Shown here one piece after another: positions 55,674-64,000 of a stretch of 64,000 nt of DNA. The notes below the pieces were generated by a model. That model searched no databases, had not been told where the DNA came from, and was given only the letters and a program-made list of their open reading frames with translations. How positions within the stretch are numbered: position 1 is the first letter of the stretch; every line of letters starts with the position of its first letter. Both the position numbers and the translations under genes were made by a program. This DNA comes from Geobacillus jurassicus NBRC 107829 (lineage in GTDB: Bacteria; Bacillota; Bacilli; Bacillales; Anoxybacillaceae). The stretch covers positions 1-64,000 of the forward strand of contig NZ_BCQG01000007.1 of assembly GCF_001544315.1 (NCBI RefSeq). The letters run 5' to 3'.

Positions 55674-57545
55674 CTATTCTTCCACTTCTTTTTTCCATAG
55701 GCCGACCATCAGCGCTGTCACGATCGAGCCGATCAAAATCGCAAGAAGGTAAAGCCATGCGCTGCCTTTGACGATCGGGATGACAAAAATCCCACCGTGC
55801 GGCGCCGGCAAACCGATATGGAACAACATCGTCAACGCGCCAGCGACAGCCGAACCGACGATAATGGACGGAATCACCCGCACAGGATCAGCCGCGGCAA
55901 ACGGAATCGCTCCCTCGGTAATGAACGAAGCGCCCATGATGTAGCACGTTTTTCCCGCTTCCCGCTCGGCTTTCGTGAATTTCTTTTTAAAGAACGTCGT
56001 CGCCAGCGCCAATCCAAGCGGCGGCACCATCCCGCCAGCCATAATCGCCGCATGCGGCGCAAAGTTGCCGGCTTCAATCATTGCCAGCCCAAACGTATAC
56101 GCCGCTTTGTTGATCGGTCCGCCCATATCGACTGCCATCATGCCGCCCAACACCGCGCCAAGCAGCACTAAGTTTGCGGTTCCCATGCCTTCGAGCCAAT
56201 GTTTCAGCCCTTCGTTCAACGCTTTGACTGGGTCGATGACAATGTACATCATAATGACTCCGGTAAGGAAAATGCCAAACAACGGATACAACAGCATGGG
56301 TTTAATGCCTTCAAGCGACTGCGGCAAGCGGCTGAATAGTTTCCGCAGCCCGACGACCAAATACCCAGCCAAAAAGCCGGCGATCAACCCGCCCAAAAAG
56401 CCGGCTCCGCCGTTCGCCGCCATAAAGCCGCCGACCATCCCTGGCGCAAACCCCGGCCGGTCAGCAATGCTCATCGCGATAAATGCGGCCAGCACGGGAA
56501 CCATTAAAGCGAACGCATTGCCGCCGCCAATGTCCATTAACAGTTTGGCAAACGGATGGTACGACGGATCTTTCGGATCAAACGCCTTAATGCCAAACGT
56601 GAAGGAAAGCGCGATCAAAATCCCGCCGCCGACGACAAACGGAAGCATATTCGACACACCGTTCATCAAATGCTTGTAAAAACCAATGCGCGGTTTCGCC
56701 GCTCCAACGCTGCCCTGTGAAACGCCACTGGCCCGATAAATCGGCGCGTCTTGGCGCAGCGCCTGCTCAATCAGTTTTTCCGGCTGGCGGATCGCCTGAG
56801 CAACCGGCACTTGAATGACATGTTTGCCGTCAAAACGGTCCATTTCAACTTGCTTATCCGCCGCGACAATAATCGCCGTTGCTTCTTTAATCTCCTGCGC
56901 CGTCAGGGCATTTTTCACCCCATCGGAACCGTTTGTCTCGACTTTGATGGATACGCCCATTTCCGCCGCTTTCGCTTTCAGCGCATCAGCGGCCATATAC
57001 GTATGAGCGATTCCTGTCGGACAAGCGGTCACCGCCAGCACTTTCCGTCCGCCGCCGGATGACGCGCCTTGCGGCGACGGCGCTTCCTCTTTGTCCTCTT
57101 TCTCTTTGAACAAACGGAGGATCTCCTCTTCGTCCGAAGCATTTTCCAACCGGGCGCGGAACGAGGCATCCATCAACAGCGACGATAGTTTCGCCAATGC
57201 CTGCAAATGCGTCTGTTCCCCGCCTTCCGGGGCCGCGATCATGAAAAACAAATGGCTTGGCTTGCCATCCAGCGACTCGTAATCAATGCCGGCAGCCGAA
57301 CGGCCAAACGCCACCGCCGGGCGCTTGACCGCCGCCGTTTTCGCATGCGGAATGGCGATGCCATCTCCAACGCCGGTCGTGCTTTGTTTTTCACGCGCCC
57401 AAATCGCCCGTTTGAACGCCTCAACATCGCTGACCGCTCCCGCCTCGGCGAGTTTCGCGGCCAACTCTTCAATCACTTCCTCTTTTGTCTTTGCCCGAAG
57501 TTCAAGAATAATCGTTTCCTTTGTTAACAAATCAGTGACGTTCAT
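55674..57545 (-). CDS. fruA: PTS fructose-specific transporter EIIABC
   Basis: This 623-residue permease takes up fructose as fructose-1-phosphate. EIIA (1-150) has phospho-His67 (GIAIPHAK), EIIB (about 165-270) phospho-Cys175 (AVTACPTGIAHTYMA), and EIIC the membrane remainder with GVSNMLPFVVGGGILIALSF and ITEGAIPFAAADP. Last gene of fruR-fruK-fruA. A 154-bp gap with no gene separates it from fruK. Confidence 0.95.
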   Translation of the reverse strand: MNVTDLLTKETIILELRAKTKEEVIEELAAKLAEAGAVSDVEAFKRAIWAREKQSTTGVGDGIAIPHAKTAAVKRPAVAFGRSAAGIDYESLDGKPSHLFFMIAAPEGGEQTHLQALAKLSSLLMDASFRARLENASDEEEILRLFKEKEDKEEAPSPQGASSGGGRKVLAVTACPTGIAHTYMAADALKAKAAEMGVSIKVETNGSDGVKNALTAQEIKEATAIIVAADKQVEMDRFDGKHVIQVPVAQAIRQPEKLIEQALRQDAPIYRASGVSQGSVGAAKPRIGFYKHLMNGVSNMLPFVVGGGILIALSFTFGIKAFDPKDPSYHPFAKLLMDIGGGNAFALMVPVLAAFIAMSIADRPGFAPGMVGGFMAANGGAGFLGGLIAGFLAGYLVVGLRKLFSRLPQSLEGIKPMLLYPLFGIFLTGVIMMYIVIDPVKALNEGLKHWLEGMGTANLVLLGAVLGGMMAVDMGGPINKAAYTFGLAMIEAGNFAPHAAIMAGGMVPPLGLALATTFFKKKFTKAEREAGKTCYIMGASFITEGAIPFAAADPVRVIPSIIVGSAVAGALTMLFHIGLPAPHGGIFVIPIVKGSAWLYLLAILIGSIVTALMVGLWKKEVEE

Positions 57546-57699
57546 CTATACGTCCCCCCTTTATTTTGATCCCGTCGCCCTTGGCGCCCCTTTTCGGGGG
57601 TTGGTCAAGGACGAATTCGGCTCCGGGAATGCCCCGCAATGCTCAATGGGATGAGCCGTGTGAAGTTTTCATAGAACTTTTGACGCTTCCTATTTCTAC

Positions 57700-58611
57700 C
57701 TATAAACGCACGACACGGACGCGTTCAACGAGCGCTTCCACTTCCTCTTTCGTGCATAAGTCTTCCGAAAACGCAGTCGCGCTTCCGGCGGCAACACTGT
57801 AAGCGAACGCTTCCTCAATGGACGTTCCGTTCGCCCAGGCGGCCAAAAATCCGGCGACCATCGAATCGCCCGCCCCGACGGAATTTTTCACCGTTCCTTT
57901 TGGCGCCTCGGCGCACAGCACCGCTTCCTGGCCGAAGTAAAACGCTCCCGCTCCGCCCATCGAGACAATGACATGTTCCACTCCTCTTTCGACCAACCGG
58001 CGGCCATAGGGGATGATTTCTTCTTTCGTCAGCGCAGCAGCGCCAAACAGTTCGGCAAGCTCATGGTGGTTCGGCTTGGCCAGAAACGGCCGGCAAGCAA
58101 GCAGCGCCTCAAGCGCCGGACCACTCGTATCGACGACAAGACGAACGCGCCGTTTCACCGCCTCAGCCGCCAGTTGCTCGTACACGTCCACCGACAGCGA
58201 CATCGGCGCGCTGCCGGCGAGCACAAGCACATCTTCGGCTGAAAGCGCTCCGATTTTCTCCATCAATTGCGCCGCATCGTCATTGGCAATCATCGGGCCT
58301 TCGCCGTTAATTTCCGTCTCCCGTCCGGCTTTGAGTTTGACGTTAATGCGCGTTTGCCCCAGGACATGAACAAAATCGCAGGCAATGCCTTCGTTCCGAA
58401 GCTCGCTTTCAATGAACCCGCCGGTAAACCCGCCGATGAACCCAAGCGCCGTACTGTCAACACCCAAGCGCTTCAACACACGCGATACGTTGATCCCTTT
58501 CCCACCCGGGAATGTGAACGTTTTCACCGAACGATTCAGTTCGCCTACATGCAGTTCATCGAGGTGAACGATATAATCAACAGATGGATTCAAAGTGCAT
58601 GTGTAAATCAC
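57700..58611 (-). CDS. fruK: 1-phosphofructokinase
   Basis: This 303-residue PfkB-family kinase converts fructose-1-phosphate to fructose-1,6-bisphosphate. It begins IYTCTLNPSVDYIVHLDEL, has FPGGKGINVSRVL and the catalytic GTVKNSVGAGDSMVAGF. The GTG at 58611 overlaps the fruR stop (GTGA), so translation is coupled. Confidence 0.95.
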   Translation of the reverse strand: MIYTCTLNPSVDYIVHLDELHVGELNRSVKTFTFPGGKGINVSRVLKRLGVDSTALGFIGGFTGGFIESELRNEGIACDFVHVLGQTRINVKLKAGRETEINGEGPMIANDDAAQLMEKIGALSAEDVLVLAGSAPMSLSVDVYEQLAAEAVKRRVRLVVDTSGPALEALLACRPFLAKPNHHELAELFGAAALTKEEIIPYGRRLVERGVEHVIVSMGGAGAFYFGQEAVLCAEAPKGTVKNSVGAGDSMVAGFLAAWANGTSIEEAFAYSVAAGSATAFSEDLCTKEEVEALVERVRVVRL

Positions 58612-59360
58612 GGAGCCACAACCTCTACTGTTGTTTTTGTTCGATACAAATCTTTCCACTCTTCATCCAATTCATCGGTGATCAGCACCGCTTCGTGCAA
58701 ATCAGCAATTTTCGCGAACGCGCTTTCATTCAACTTCGAATGGTCAGCGAGCACATACGCACGTTGCGCCAGCTGCATCGCTGTATATTTCACTAGCGCT
58801 TCTTCCGGGTCCGGCGTCGTATAACCGTAGTCGTAATGAACGCCGTTGGCGCCGATGAAGCATTGGTCAAAGCGGTACTGCCGCAGCGACTCGATGGCGC
58901 CGCGCCCGATCAACGCCTTCGTTTTCGGCTTGATCATGCCGCCGATCAAATACGTCGTCACGTTGTGCTCAAGCAACCGCTCGAGGTGCATCACGCCGTT
59001 CGTGACAACGATGACCTCTTTGTCAGCCAAATGCGGAATCATTTCCCACGTTGTCGTCCCCGCATCCAAATAGATGCAGTTGCCTTTTTGCACCAAACTG
59101 GCCGCATGCGCGGCGATCCGCCGCTTTTCTTCGATATATTTCAGCGATTTTTCCAATACGCTTAGCTCTTCGCGTTTCTGCTGCAACAAGGCCGCCCCGC
59201 CGTGCACACGGCGCAGTTTCTTTTCGTTTTCAAGCTGCGTCAAATCGCGGCGAATCGTCGACTCCGACGCCCCGGTCGCGTCAACGAGCTCTTGCAGCTT
59301 GACAACCCCTTTTTGCGCCAACAGGTCCAAAATGAGGCGGTGGCGTTCTTCCGTCAGCAC
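58608..59360 (-). CDS. fruR: DeoR-family transcriptional repressor of the fructose operon
   Basis: This 250-residue regulator has a DeoR helix-turn-helix (LTEERHRLILDLL, ATGASESTIRRDLTQLE) and a sugar-phosphate-binding domain (IYLDAGTTTWEMIPHL, FIGANGVHYDYGYTTPDPEEA). Fructose-1-phosphate is the likely inducer. The GTG at 59360 follows GGAGGTGG; an upstream ATG is less well placed. Confidence 0.92.
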   Translation of the reverse strand: MLTEERHRLILDLLAQKGVVKLQELVDATGASESTIRRDLTQLENEKKLRRVHGGAALLQQKREELSVLEKSLKYIEEKRRIAAHAASLVQKGNCIYLDAGTTTWEMIPHLADKEVIVVTNGVMHLERLLEHNVTTYLIGGMIKPKTKALIGRGAIESLRQYRFDQCFIGANGVHYDYGYTTPDPEEALVKYTAMQLAQRAYVLADHSKLNESAFAKIADLHEAVLITDELDEEWKDLYRTKTTVEVVAP

Positions 59361-59400
59361 GTTCCCACCTCCAATCATCGACGATATCGCTTACACCCCT

Positions 59401-59462
59401 ATCATACGCCAAAGCAAAGAAAAAATCAATCAAAATCATTTATTTTCAATCAATAACTATCA
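59401..59462 (-). promoter_or_regulatory. fruRKA promoter and operator-like repeats
   Basis: On the minus strand TTGATT (59424-59429) and TATGAT (59401-59406) are spaced 17 bp. The AT-rich stretch from about 59424 to 59462 repeats ATCAA motifs (AATCAATCAAAATCA, TTCAATCAATAACTATCAAA on the plus strand), which overlap the -35 and are candidate FruR operators. Confidence 0.6.
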
Positions 59463-59551
59463 AATTAAAAATGAAAAACGATCGAAACCTTTCATTTCAG
59501 AAAGGCAAGGCATGAAAAAACACTTGCCATCGGCAAGTGTTCTCCCTGCGC

Positions 59552-61027
59552 TTAATTCAGTTGTTGCATCTCGGCAAGCGGCAAATAGTGCTCTCGCACA
59601 AACGCAATAAACTTCGCCGCATAGACCGGATCAAACTGCGTTCCTGCGCAACGTTCGATTTCTTCAAGCGCCTCATCAAACGTTTTCGTCGGCTGGTACG
59701 GCCGCTCGGTTGTCATGGCATCAAACGAGTCGATAATACACAAAATGCGGGCCAGTTTCGGGATTTCTTCCCCTTTCAGCCCGTACGGATACCCTTTCCC
59801 ATCATATCGTTCGTGGTGCAGCTCGACAAGCGGAAGCAAATCATCAAACCGCTTCTCCGCCGCCACAATCTCGCGCCCCCACGTCACGTGCTTTTTGATG
59901 ATCTCCCATTCATGTTTCTCCAACTTTCCCCGCTTATTTAAAATATCGCGCGGCACTTCGATTTTGCCAATATCATGGATGAGCGCCCCTAAAATGAGCG
60001 TCTGCCGCTCATGATCGGTCAACTCATCAAGGCGGCTGCCAAACTCCAACGCATATTTAAACACCCGTTTGCTATGGCGATATGTATAGACATCTTTGGA
60101 AAGAAAAAATTTCACTTGCTGCTCGAGCGCTTCCAAATCTTGTTTAAATTTAATTTCATCGAGACATATATTATGCTTATCGTACAGTTGCACGTTGTTT
60201 TTTCCTTGCGCCTTCGCGTAATACAGCGCCTGATCGGCCCGATGGATCAATTCGTCGCTTTCGTACATATCTTTTTCCATCTCGGCGATGCCGCACGAAA
60301 ACGACAAGCAACGATACGGAATATGCTCGACGCCTTCGAAATATGTATCGTTCACTTCTTTGCGCAGCCGGTTTAAAAACGCGTACGCGTCTTCTTTCGT
60401 CGTGTTGGGCATTAAAATGGCAAACTCTTCTCCGCCATAGCGGGCGACCGTGAAGTTCGTCCCTTCCACCGCTTTTTGCAGCATTTTACCAAAAAACGTC
60501 AACAAACGATCTCCTTGCAAATGGCCGTTCCGGTCGTTGTATTTTTTAAAGTCATCCAGGTCAAGAAACGCCAACGTCAGCGGTTGCTTCAACATCTTGC
60601 AGTCGGAAAACTGCTCCTTGAGCGCTTCTTTAAAGAAGCCGTGGTTGTATAGGCCGGTTAAGTGGTCTTTGTTGGCGCGATCAGAAACTAGTTGGTATAA
60701 ATGTAAAAATCTACGGAAAGTTACCGATAAAATAATCACTAATACAGTAAATAAAAATAATCCAAAGTATTGCTCCCTATCTAATAAAATTGCTAAAACT
60801 AGAGATAACAATAGTGTCACTGAGTAACCGATCACTGATTCCAATAAAACACCTAGGTTAAATGTCCCCTTATATACACGTTCCAAATAAATAAAGAACA
60901 TAAATATTAAAACAATATTTATAAAAAAATATACTAATAAACTAACTGTATAGGGAATCAAATTATCCTTCCTGATTTCACCAATACGCCCCCCCCAAAA
61001 ATAAAAAAGAATAGTATGCTCCGGCAA
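59552..61027 (-). CDS. GGDEF / HD-GYP membrane signalling protein (C-terminal part of a frameshifted gene)
   Basis: After two or three membrane segments, a diguanylate cyclase domain carries YGGEEFAILMP (GGEEF variant of the active site) with LDLDDFKKYND, and a C-terminal HD-GYP phosphodiesterase domain has LGALIHDIGKIEVP, HH in LVELHHERYDGKGYPYGL. It could both make and break c-di-GMP or sense a ligand. The natural N-terminus appears to be the ORF at 60978-61379, which joins if one G is removed from the G8 run at 60989-60996; the listed start is only the first available codon. Confidence 0.8.
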   Translation of the reverse strand: MPEHTILFYFWGGRIGEIRKDNLIPYTVSLLVYFFINIVLIFMFFIYLERVYKGTFNLGVLLESVIGYSVTLLLSLVLAILLDREQYFGLFLFTVLVIILSVTFRRFLHLYQLVSDRANKDHLTGLYNHGFFKEALKEQFSDCKMLKQPLTLAFLDLDDFKKYNDRNGHLQGDRLLTFFGKMLQKAVEGTNFTVARYGGEEFAILMPNTTKEDAYAFLNRLRKEVNDTYFEGVEHIPYRCLSFSCGIAEMEKDMYESDELIHRADQALYYAKAQGKNNVQLYDKHNICLDEIKFKQDLEALEQQVKFFLSKDVYTYRHSKRVFKYALEFGSRLDELTDHERQTLILGALIHDIGKIEVPRDILNKRGKLEKHEWEIIKKHVTWGREIVAAEKRFDDLLPLVELHHERYDGKGYPYGLKGEEIPKLARILCIIDSFDAMTTERPYQPTKTFDEALEEIERCAGTQFDPVYAAKFIAFVREHYLPLAEMQQLN

Positions 61028-61379
61028 TCATCAAAGAATACATAGAAAAATTAAATAAATGCTTCCACCATGCCATTTTTCTCTTGTACAACAATTCTAC
61101 AAAAATGCTAATAGATAAAACTTTCAAAGCAATATTAATTCCATATAAAAACATAGTAGCTAAGTAAATAGATGAATCCATTGAAAACGAATTATCTTTT
61201 GGTGGAAGATGAATTGAAAAATAACTCAACAATAGGACAGAAGCAACTAACAAATAAATGAAAACCCAATCCCGAAGAGATTGAGTAACAAAGACATCTT
61301 CAATCCAAAATATAATCAAGCTAATCAAAGTAATTAAAGTTAAATATACCTTTCCTTGCCATTTTATTTTCAAATTCAT
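60978..61379 (-). CDS. N-terminal membrane part of the frameshifted GGDEF / HD-GYP gene
   Basis: This frame encodes about four hydrophobic segments (VYLTLITLISLIIFWIEDVF, WVFIYLLVASVLLLSYFSI, IYLATMFLYGINIALKVL, LMIAGAYYSFLFLG) and then hits the G8 run at 60989-60996, after which it stops within four codons. With seven G it would continue into GGRIGEIRKDNLIPY of the following frame. The combined protein would be about 610 residues with a six- to eight-helix membrane sensor. The ATG at 61379 follows GAGAGTGG. Confidence 0.65.
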   Translation of the reverse strand: MNLKIKWQGKVYLTLITLISLIIFWIEDVFVTQSLRDWVFIYLLVASVLLLSYFSIHLPPKDNSFSMDSSIYLATMFLYGINIALKVLSISIFVELLYKRKMAWWKHLFNFSMYSLMIAGAYYSFLFLGGAYW

Positions 61380-61618
61380 TGTTATAACCACTCTCGTTTA
61401 GAGTATTCAAGAATTTTCTTTATAAAATCAAAAAGAAAGGCTCTTCACCACAAAATGTACTTGACTAAAGAAAGACATTCATGATAAAGAAAAAGAAAAT
61501 CAAAATACCCTTATTCCTTCTTATACCATTTATCTCAAGAAACATTACTATCATGCTTGTCTTTAAAAGTCGAGTACATCTTTTGGTGATGAACCAAAAG
61601 AAAAAGAAATTGGAAGTT

Positions 61619-61711
61619 TTAACCTCCAATTCTGTACCCCGACGTCAACGCCACAACCACCGAACCAAGGATAAACAAATTGATCAACACTTGTTTTACT
61701 TTGACTTTCAT
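61619..61711 (-). CDS. 30-residue secreted or membrane peptide
   Basis: The ATG at 61711 follows AAAAGGAC. The peptide has a basic head (MKVKVKQ), a hydrophobic stretch (VLINLFILGSVVVAL) and a polar tail TSGYRIGG, like an exported signal-peptide-like precursor. It lies 27 bp after the DUF5317 gene and upstream of the GGDEF/HD-GYP gene, all on one strand. A hairpin (61580-61600) follows. No other gene is visible in the 240 bp between it and 61379. Confidence 0.6.
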   Translation of the reverse strand: MKVKVKQVLINLFILGSVVVALTSGYRIGG

Positions 61712-61738
61712 GTCCTTTTCCCCCTTAATATTGATATT

Positions 61739-62335
61739 TTATTGATTCGCAGGAGCGGCCGTTGTTCCTTTCTCAGCATCATCTGCCCCATGCCGCGGTG
61801 CGCTGAGCATGAGATGCTGGATGAACAAGAACGCCCCTACGTTCATCACAACGTCGCCGATGCTGATGACTTGCCGGCGCGGGTACGGCGGGGACAGCGG
61901 AATGATGTCGCCGAGAAACGGCAAGAGCGTCTCAGATGTGATCGCCTGATGCTTGCCGTACATACCGGCTTTCAACGCTTCGATGTATTCGCGGCCGAGA
62001 AATTGGGCGGCTTCGATCGACACCGGCATCCGTCCGCCGTTTAAAGCCATGACGATAAAGTTGAGCAAGACGCCGGCGAAGATGACTGGAAACCCCGGCT
62101 GATGGCGGTTGAGCCATAAAAACGCGAGCCCGATGATGTAGACGAGAAGGAAAATGCCGTTGCTCATTTTCGCGATCCACGCGACTCGCTCTTGCAGGAA
62201 AAAGACCGCAAACTGCACCGCGAGAAGCAACGGAAACAACCACCCGCCGCGCAATTTCATATTGGCCAAACCCTTCAGGCTGCCGCCGCGAAACCAGCCG
62301 ATCAACAGCGACAAGATGATTCCATCATAAACCAT
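61739..62335 (-). CDS. DUF5317-family membrane protein
   Basis: This 198-residue protein has five hydrophobic segments, with SLLIGWFRGGSLKGLANMKLRG near the start, MALNGGRMPVSIEAAQFLG in the middle and ISIGDVVMNVGAFLFIQHLM near the end, which match DUF5317 proteins. Function unknown. It is the first gene of an apparent unit with the 30-residue peptide and perhaps the GGDEF/HD-GYP gene. Confidence 0.8.
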   Translation of the reverse strand: MVYDGIILSLLIGWFRGGSLKGLANMKLRGGWLFPLLLAVQFAVFFLQERVAWIAKMSNGIFLLVYIIGLAFLWLNRHQPGFPVIFAGVLLNFIVMALNGGRMPVSIEAAQFLGREYIEALKAGMYGKHQAITSETLLPFLGDIIPLSPPYPRRQVISIGDVVMNVGAFLFIQHLMLSAPRHGADDAEKGTTAAPANQ

Positions 62336-62560
62336 GATGCTGTCCCCTCGTAAACAGAATTTTCTATGTTTTCTAAACCGCTGTCCTCACTTCTATTTTT
62401 ACCGTTTTTTTCATCTCGTGTAAATAGTCCGTTCGTCCTAACTGCAAACAAATTTTGTCGAGTCTCGTTCAATTATTCTCATTTTCGTCATTCTTCTTAA
62501 ACAGGAAACGACAAAAGCAGCGCGATTTGTATCCATCGCATTATGAAAAAGAGCATCCCC

Positions 62561-62710
62561 GCGACATACTCCCACCACCTACGCTTCGCTTCGAAGTGAG
62601 CGACTTCTTTTGAAATTACGGTTAAACGGTCGATTCGTTGAAACGGCTCGCTGCTTGTGTCCCCCGCTTATTTTTTGGCTATGCCCTGCACAACATGAAA
62701 GTCTTCCGTC
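62561..62710 (-). repeat. Possible decayed right end of a TnpB-type element
   Basis: The gap 62336-62763 holds no gene. On the minus strand this part ends GGTGGTGGGAGTATGTCGC, preceded by a hairpin of CGCTTC / GAAGTGAGCG type, which resembles the hairpin-plus-GGAGTGTCAA end of the TnpB element at 44066. The adjoining 100 bp is unexplained. This is a resemblance by eye only. Confidence 0.3.
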
Positions 62711-62720
62711 GGAAAATGAT

Positions 62721-62754
62721 AAAAACGGATTCCTGTCATCGTCAGGAATCCGTT
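62721..62754 (-). terminator. Terminator of the feo operon
   Basis: AACGGATTCCTG / CAGGAATCCGTT with a 7-nt loop and T5 on the minus strand, 10 bp after the FeoB-associated gene. Confidence 0.85.
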
Positions 62755-62763
62755 CGCTCTTCA

Positions 62764-62910
62764 TTACCGCTCTGCCCCGCAGCTGCCTCGGCAATGGTCA
62801 GCCGCATGGCACGACGCACATGCGCCTTTGGCGCTTTTTTTCACGTGACGGGCAAGCGCCCAGCCAGCGTAGACAAAAATCGCTCCGCCGATCACGAGAT
62901 TGGCGATCAT
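62764..62910 (-). CDS. FeoB-associated Cys-rich membrane protein
   Basis: This 48-residue protein has one membrane segment (LVIGGAIFVYAGWALARHV) and a Cys-rich tail (GACASCHAADHCRGSCGAER), the pattern of the small FeoB-associated family. It probably helps ferrous iron uptake by FeoB, whose gene ends 15 bp upstream. ATG at 62910 with AAAGGGGAGAG. Confidence 0.88.
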   Translation of the reverse strand: MIANLVIGGAIFVYAGWALARHVKKSAKGACASCHAADHCRGSCGAER

Positions 62911-62925
62911 CGATTCTCTCCCCTT

Positions 62926-64000
62926 TCATTGATAACCAAGCATATGTCCAAACTGATAGACGATCAACGAAATGACATAAGCAACCGTCAACGCGCAGCC
63001 GATTGACAACAGCGTCCATTTCCGCGACCCGGTTTCTTTGCGAATCGCCGCCACCGTCGCTAGGCATGGCGTATATAGCAAGACGAACACCATAAAGCTG
63101 AACGCCGACAGCGGCGTGAAATGGGAGGCGATCACCTGCTTCAGCCCGTTCGCCTCATGGACATGGTAAATAATATTCATCGTTGACACGACGACTTCTT
63201 TCGCTAAAAAGCCGGTGATCAAGGCCGCGCCGGCCTGCCAAGCGCCAAAGCCGAGCGGGGCAAGCAGCGGAGCGAGGAAGCCGCCAATGGCAGCGAGAAA
63301 ACTGTCATCCATGGCAACGCCAACCCCATGCGGCCCGATATACGTCAACAGCCAAATGGCGACCGAACCGCCGAAAATAAACGTCCCGGCTTTGCGGATG
63401 AATCCTTTCCCTTTATCCCATGTGCTGCGCCATAACGTGAGCGCCTGCGGAACGCGATATGGCGGCAGCTCAATGACAAACAGCGAATCTTCGTTTTTCA
63501 AGAGCGTCGATGAGAACAACTTGGCGAGCCCGAGCGCCACCGCGATGCCAAGCACGTAAAGCGAAAACACGACAAGCGCCTGCTCGCGGGCGAAAAACGT
63601 TCCGGCAAACAAGGCGTACACCGGCAGGCGGGCGGAACACGACATAAACGGCAACAGCAAAATCGTCAACAGTCGTTCTTTCGGCTGCTCGATTGTGCGC
63701 GCCGCCATCACCCCGGGAACGTTGCAGCCAAAGCCGATGATCATCGGGATGAACGCCTTTCCGTTTAACCCGATCGCTTCCATCACCCGGTCCATCACCA
63801 TCGCCACGCGCGCCATGTACCCGGAGTCTTCGAGAAGCGAGATGAAAAAGAACAAAATGAAAATTTGCGGAACAAACACCAGAACCCCGCCGACCCCAGC
63901 GACAATCCCGTCCAAAACGAGCGCCTTGATAAACGGCGACGCCCCCACTCCATCGAGCAAGCGCGACAGCCAGTCCGCAAGCGGCCCCGAGAAAAAAGCA
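62926..64000 (-). CDS. feoB: Ferrous iron transport protein B, C-terminal part
   Basis: The 344-plus residues visible are the membrane half of Feo[55 protein letters not shown] (first Gate), and [16 protein letters not shown] (second Gate). The GTPase domain lies beyond the window edge; the frame is open to position 64000. Imports Fe2+ across the membrane. Confidence 0.95.
   Translation of the reverse strand, partial: AFFSGPLADWLSRLLDGVGASPFIKALVLDGIVAGVGGVLVFVPQIFILFFFISLLEDSGYMARVAMVMDRVMEAIGLNGKAFIPMIIGFGCNVPGVMAARTIEQPKERLLTILLLPFMSCSARLPVYALFAGTFFAREQALVVFSLYVLGIAVALGLAKLFSSTLLKNEDSLFVIELPPYRVPQALTLWRSTWDKGKGFIRKAGTFIFGGSVAIWLLTYIGPHGVGVAMDDSFLAAIGGFLAPLLAPLGFGAWQAGAALITGFLAKEVVVSTMNIIYHVHEANGLKQVIASHFTPLSAFSFMVFVLLYTPCLATVAAIRKETGSRKWTLLSIGCALTVAYVISLIVYQFGHMLGYQ

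Noticed and set aside
59462-59500. CcpA cre-like site upstream of fruR
   Set aside because: The TGAAAAACGATCGAAACC sequence has one base too many between the conserved positions of the cre consensus.
1-64000. CRISPR array, rRNA genes or prophage
   Set aside because: No spaced direct repeats, rRNA-like sequence or phage structural genes were seen on either strand.

Overview
The window looks like the chromosome of a thermophilic Geobacillus-type bacillus. The evidence is GC-rich Firmicute coding DNA with strong AAAGGAGG-type ribosome sites and many TTG/GTG starts, a sporulation-type small peptide and a KinB-like kinase, a cobalamin operon in the order known from Bacillus megaterium, and a monoacylglycerol lipase that closely resembles, from memory, the characterised enzyme of Bacillus sp. 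H-257. No alignment or database search was run; all family assignments come from reading motifs, lengths and context.

Layout. 1-1700: metA (methionine) with its own promoter and terminator, then two small genes. 1714-17740 (minus strand): a riboswitch-controlled operon for anaerobic (early cobalt insertion) cobalamin synthesis, cbiW - Ni/Co transporter - cbiH60 - cbiX - cbiJ - cbiC - cbiD - cbiET - cbiL - cbiF - cbiG - cbiA - cbiP - cobT - cobA - btuR, mostly with overlapping stop/start codons. 17800-29600: RraA-like protein, tRNA-Gln, GlpQ-like esterase, topoisomerase III, aldo/keto reductase, exported PepF-like peptidase, pncB/pncA (NAD salvage), a broken Uma2 gene beside an AT-rich membrane protein, and a YidC lipoprotein insertase. 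29687-35363: a giant TPR protein with an embedded C39-like peptidase domain, a monoacylglycerol lipase and a DUF457-type membrane protein.

35458-43738: anaerobic respiration. narGHJI has a near-consensus Fnr box, and a hemerythrin-like gene has a perfect Fnr box about 42 bp upstream of its predicted transcription start; a HemD-like uroporphyrinogen-III synthase follows. 43949-49521: a mobile-element nest. A TnpB (IS1341-type) element of about 1.4 kb sits after a TTTAC in the 3' part of an M6 (immune inhibitor A-like) peptidase gene, and an ISLre2-like element has in turn inserted into the left end of the TnpB element with a 10-bp target duplication. Removing both joins the peptidase frame to a 38-codon remnant and terminator on the far side.

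49784-64000: KinB-like kinase, methionine aminopeptidase, YjbQ, a metallo-beta-lactamase-fold hydrolase, the YcgQ/YcgR pair, a fruRKA operon with promoter and operator-like repeats, a membrane GGDEF/HD-GYP gene split by a G8 run, a 30-residue peptide gene beside a DUF5317 gene, and the end of a feo operon (FeoB cut by the window edge plus its Cys-rich partner). Two genes (ISLre2 transposase and the GGDEF/HD-GYP gene) carry apparent +1 frameshifts in poly-G runs, which may be real slippage or sequencing errors. I saw no CRISPR array, rRNA or prophage.
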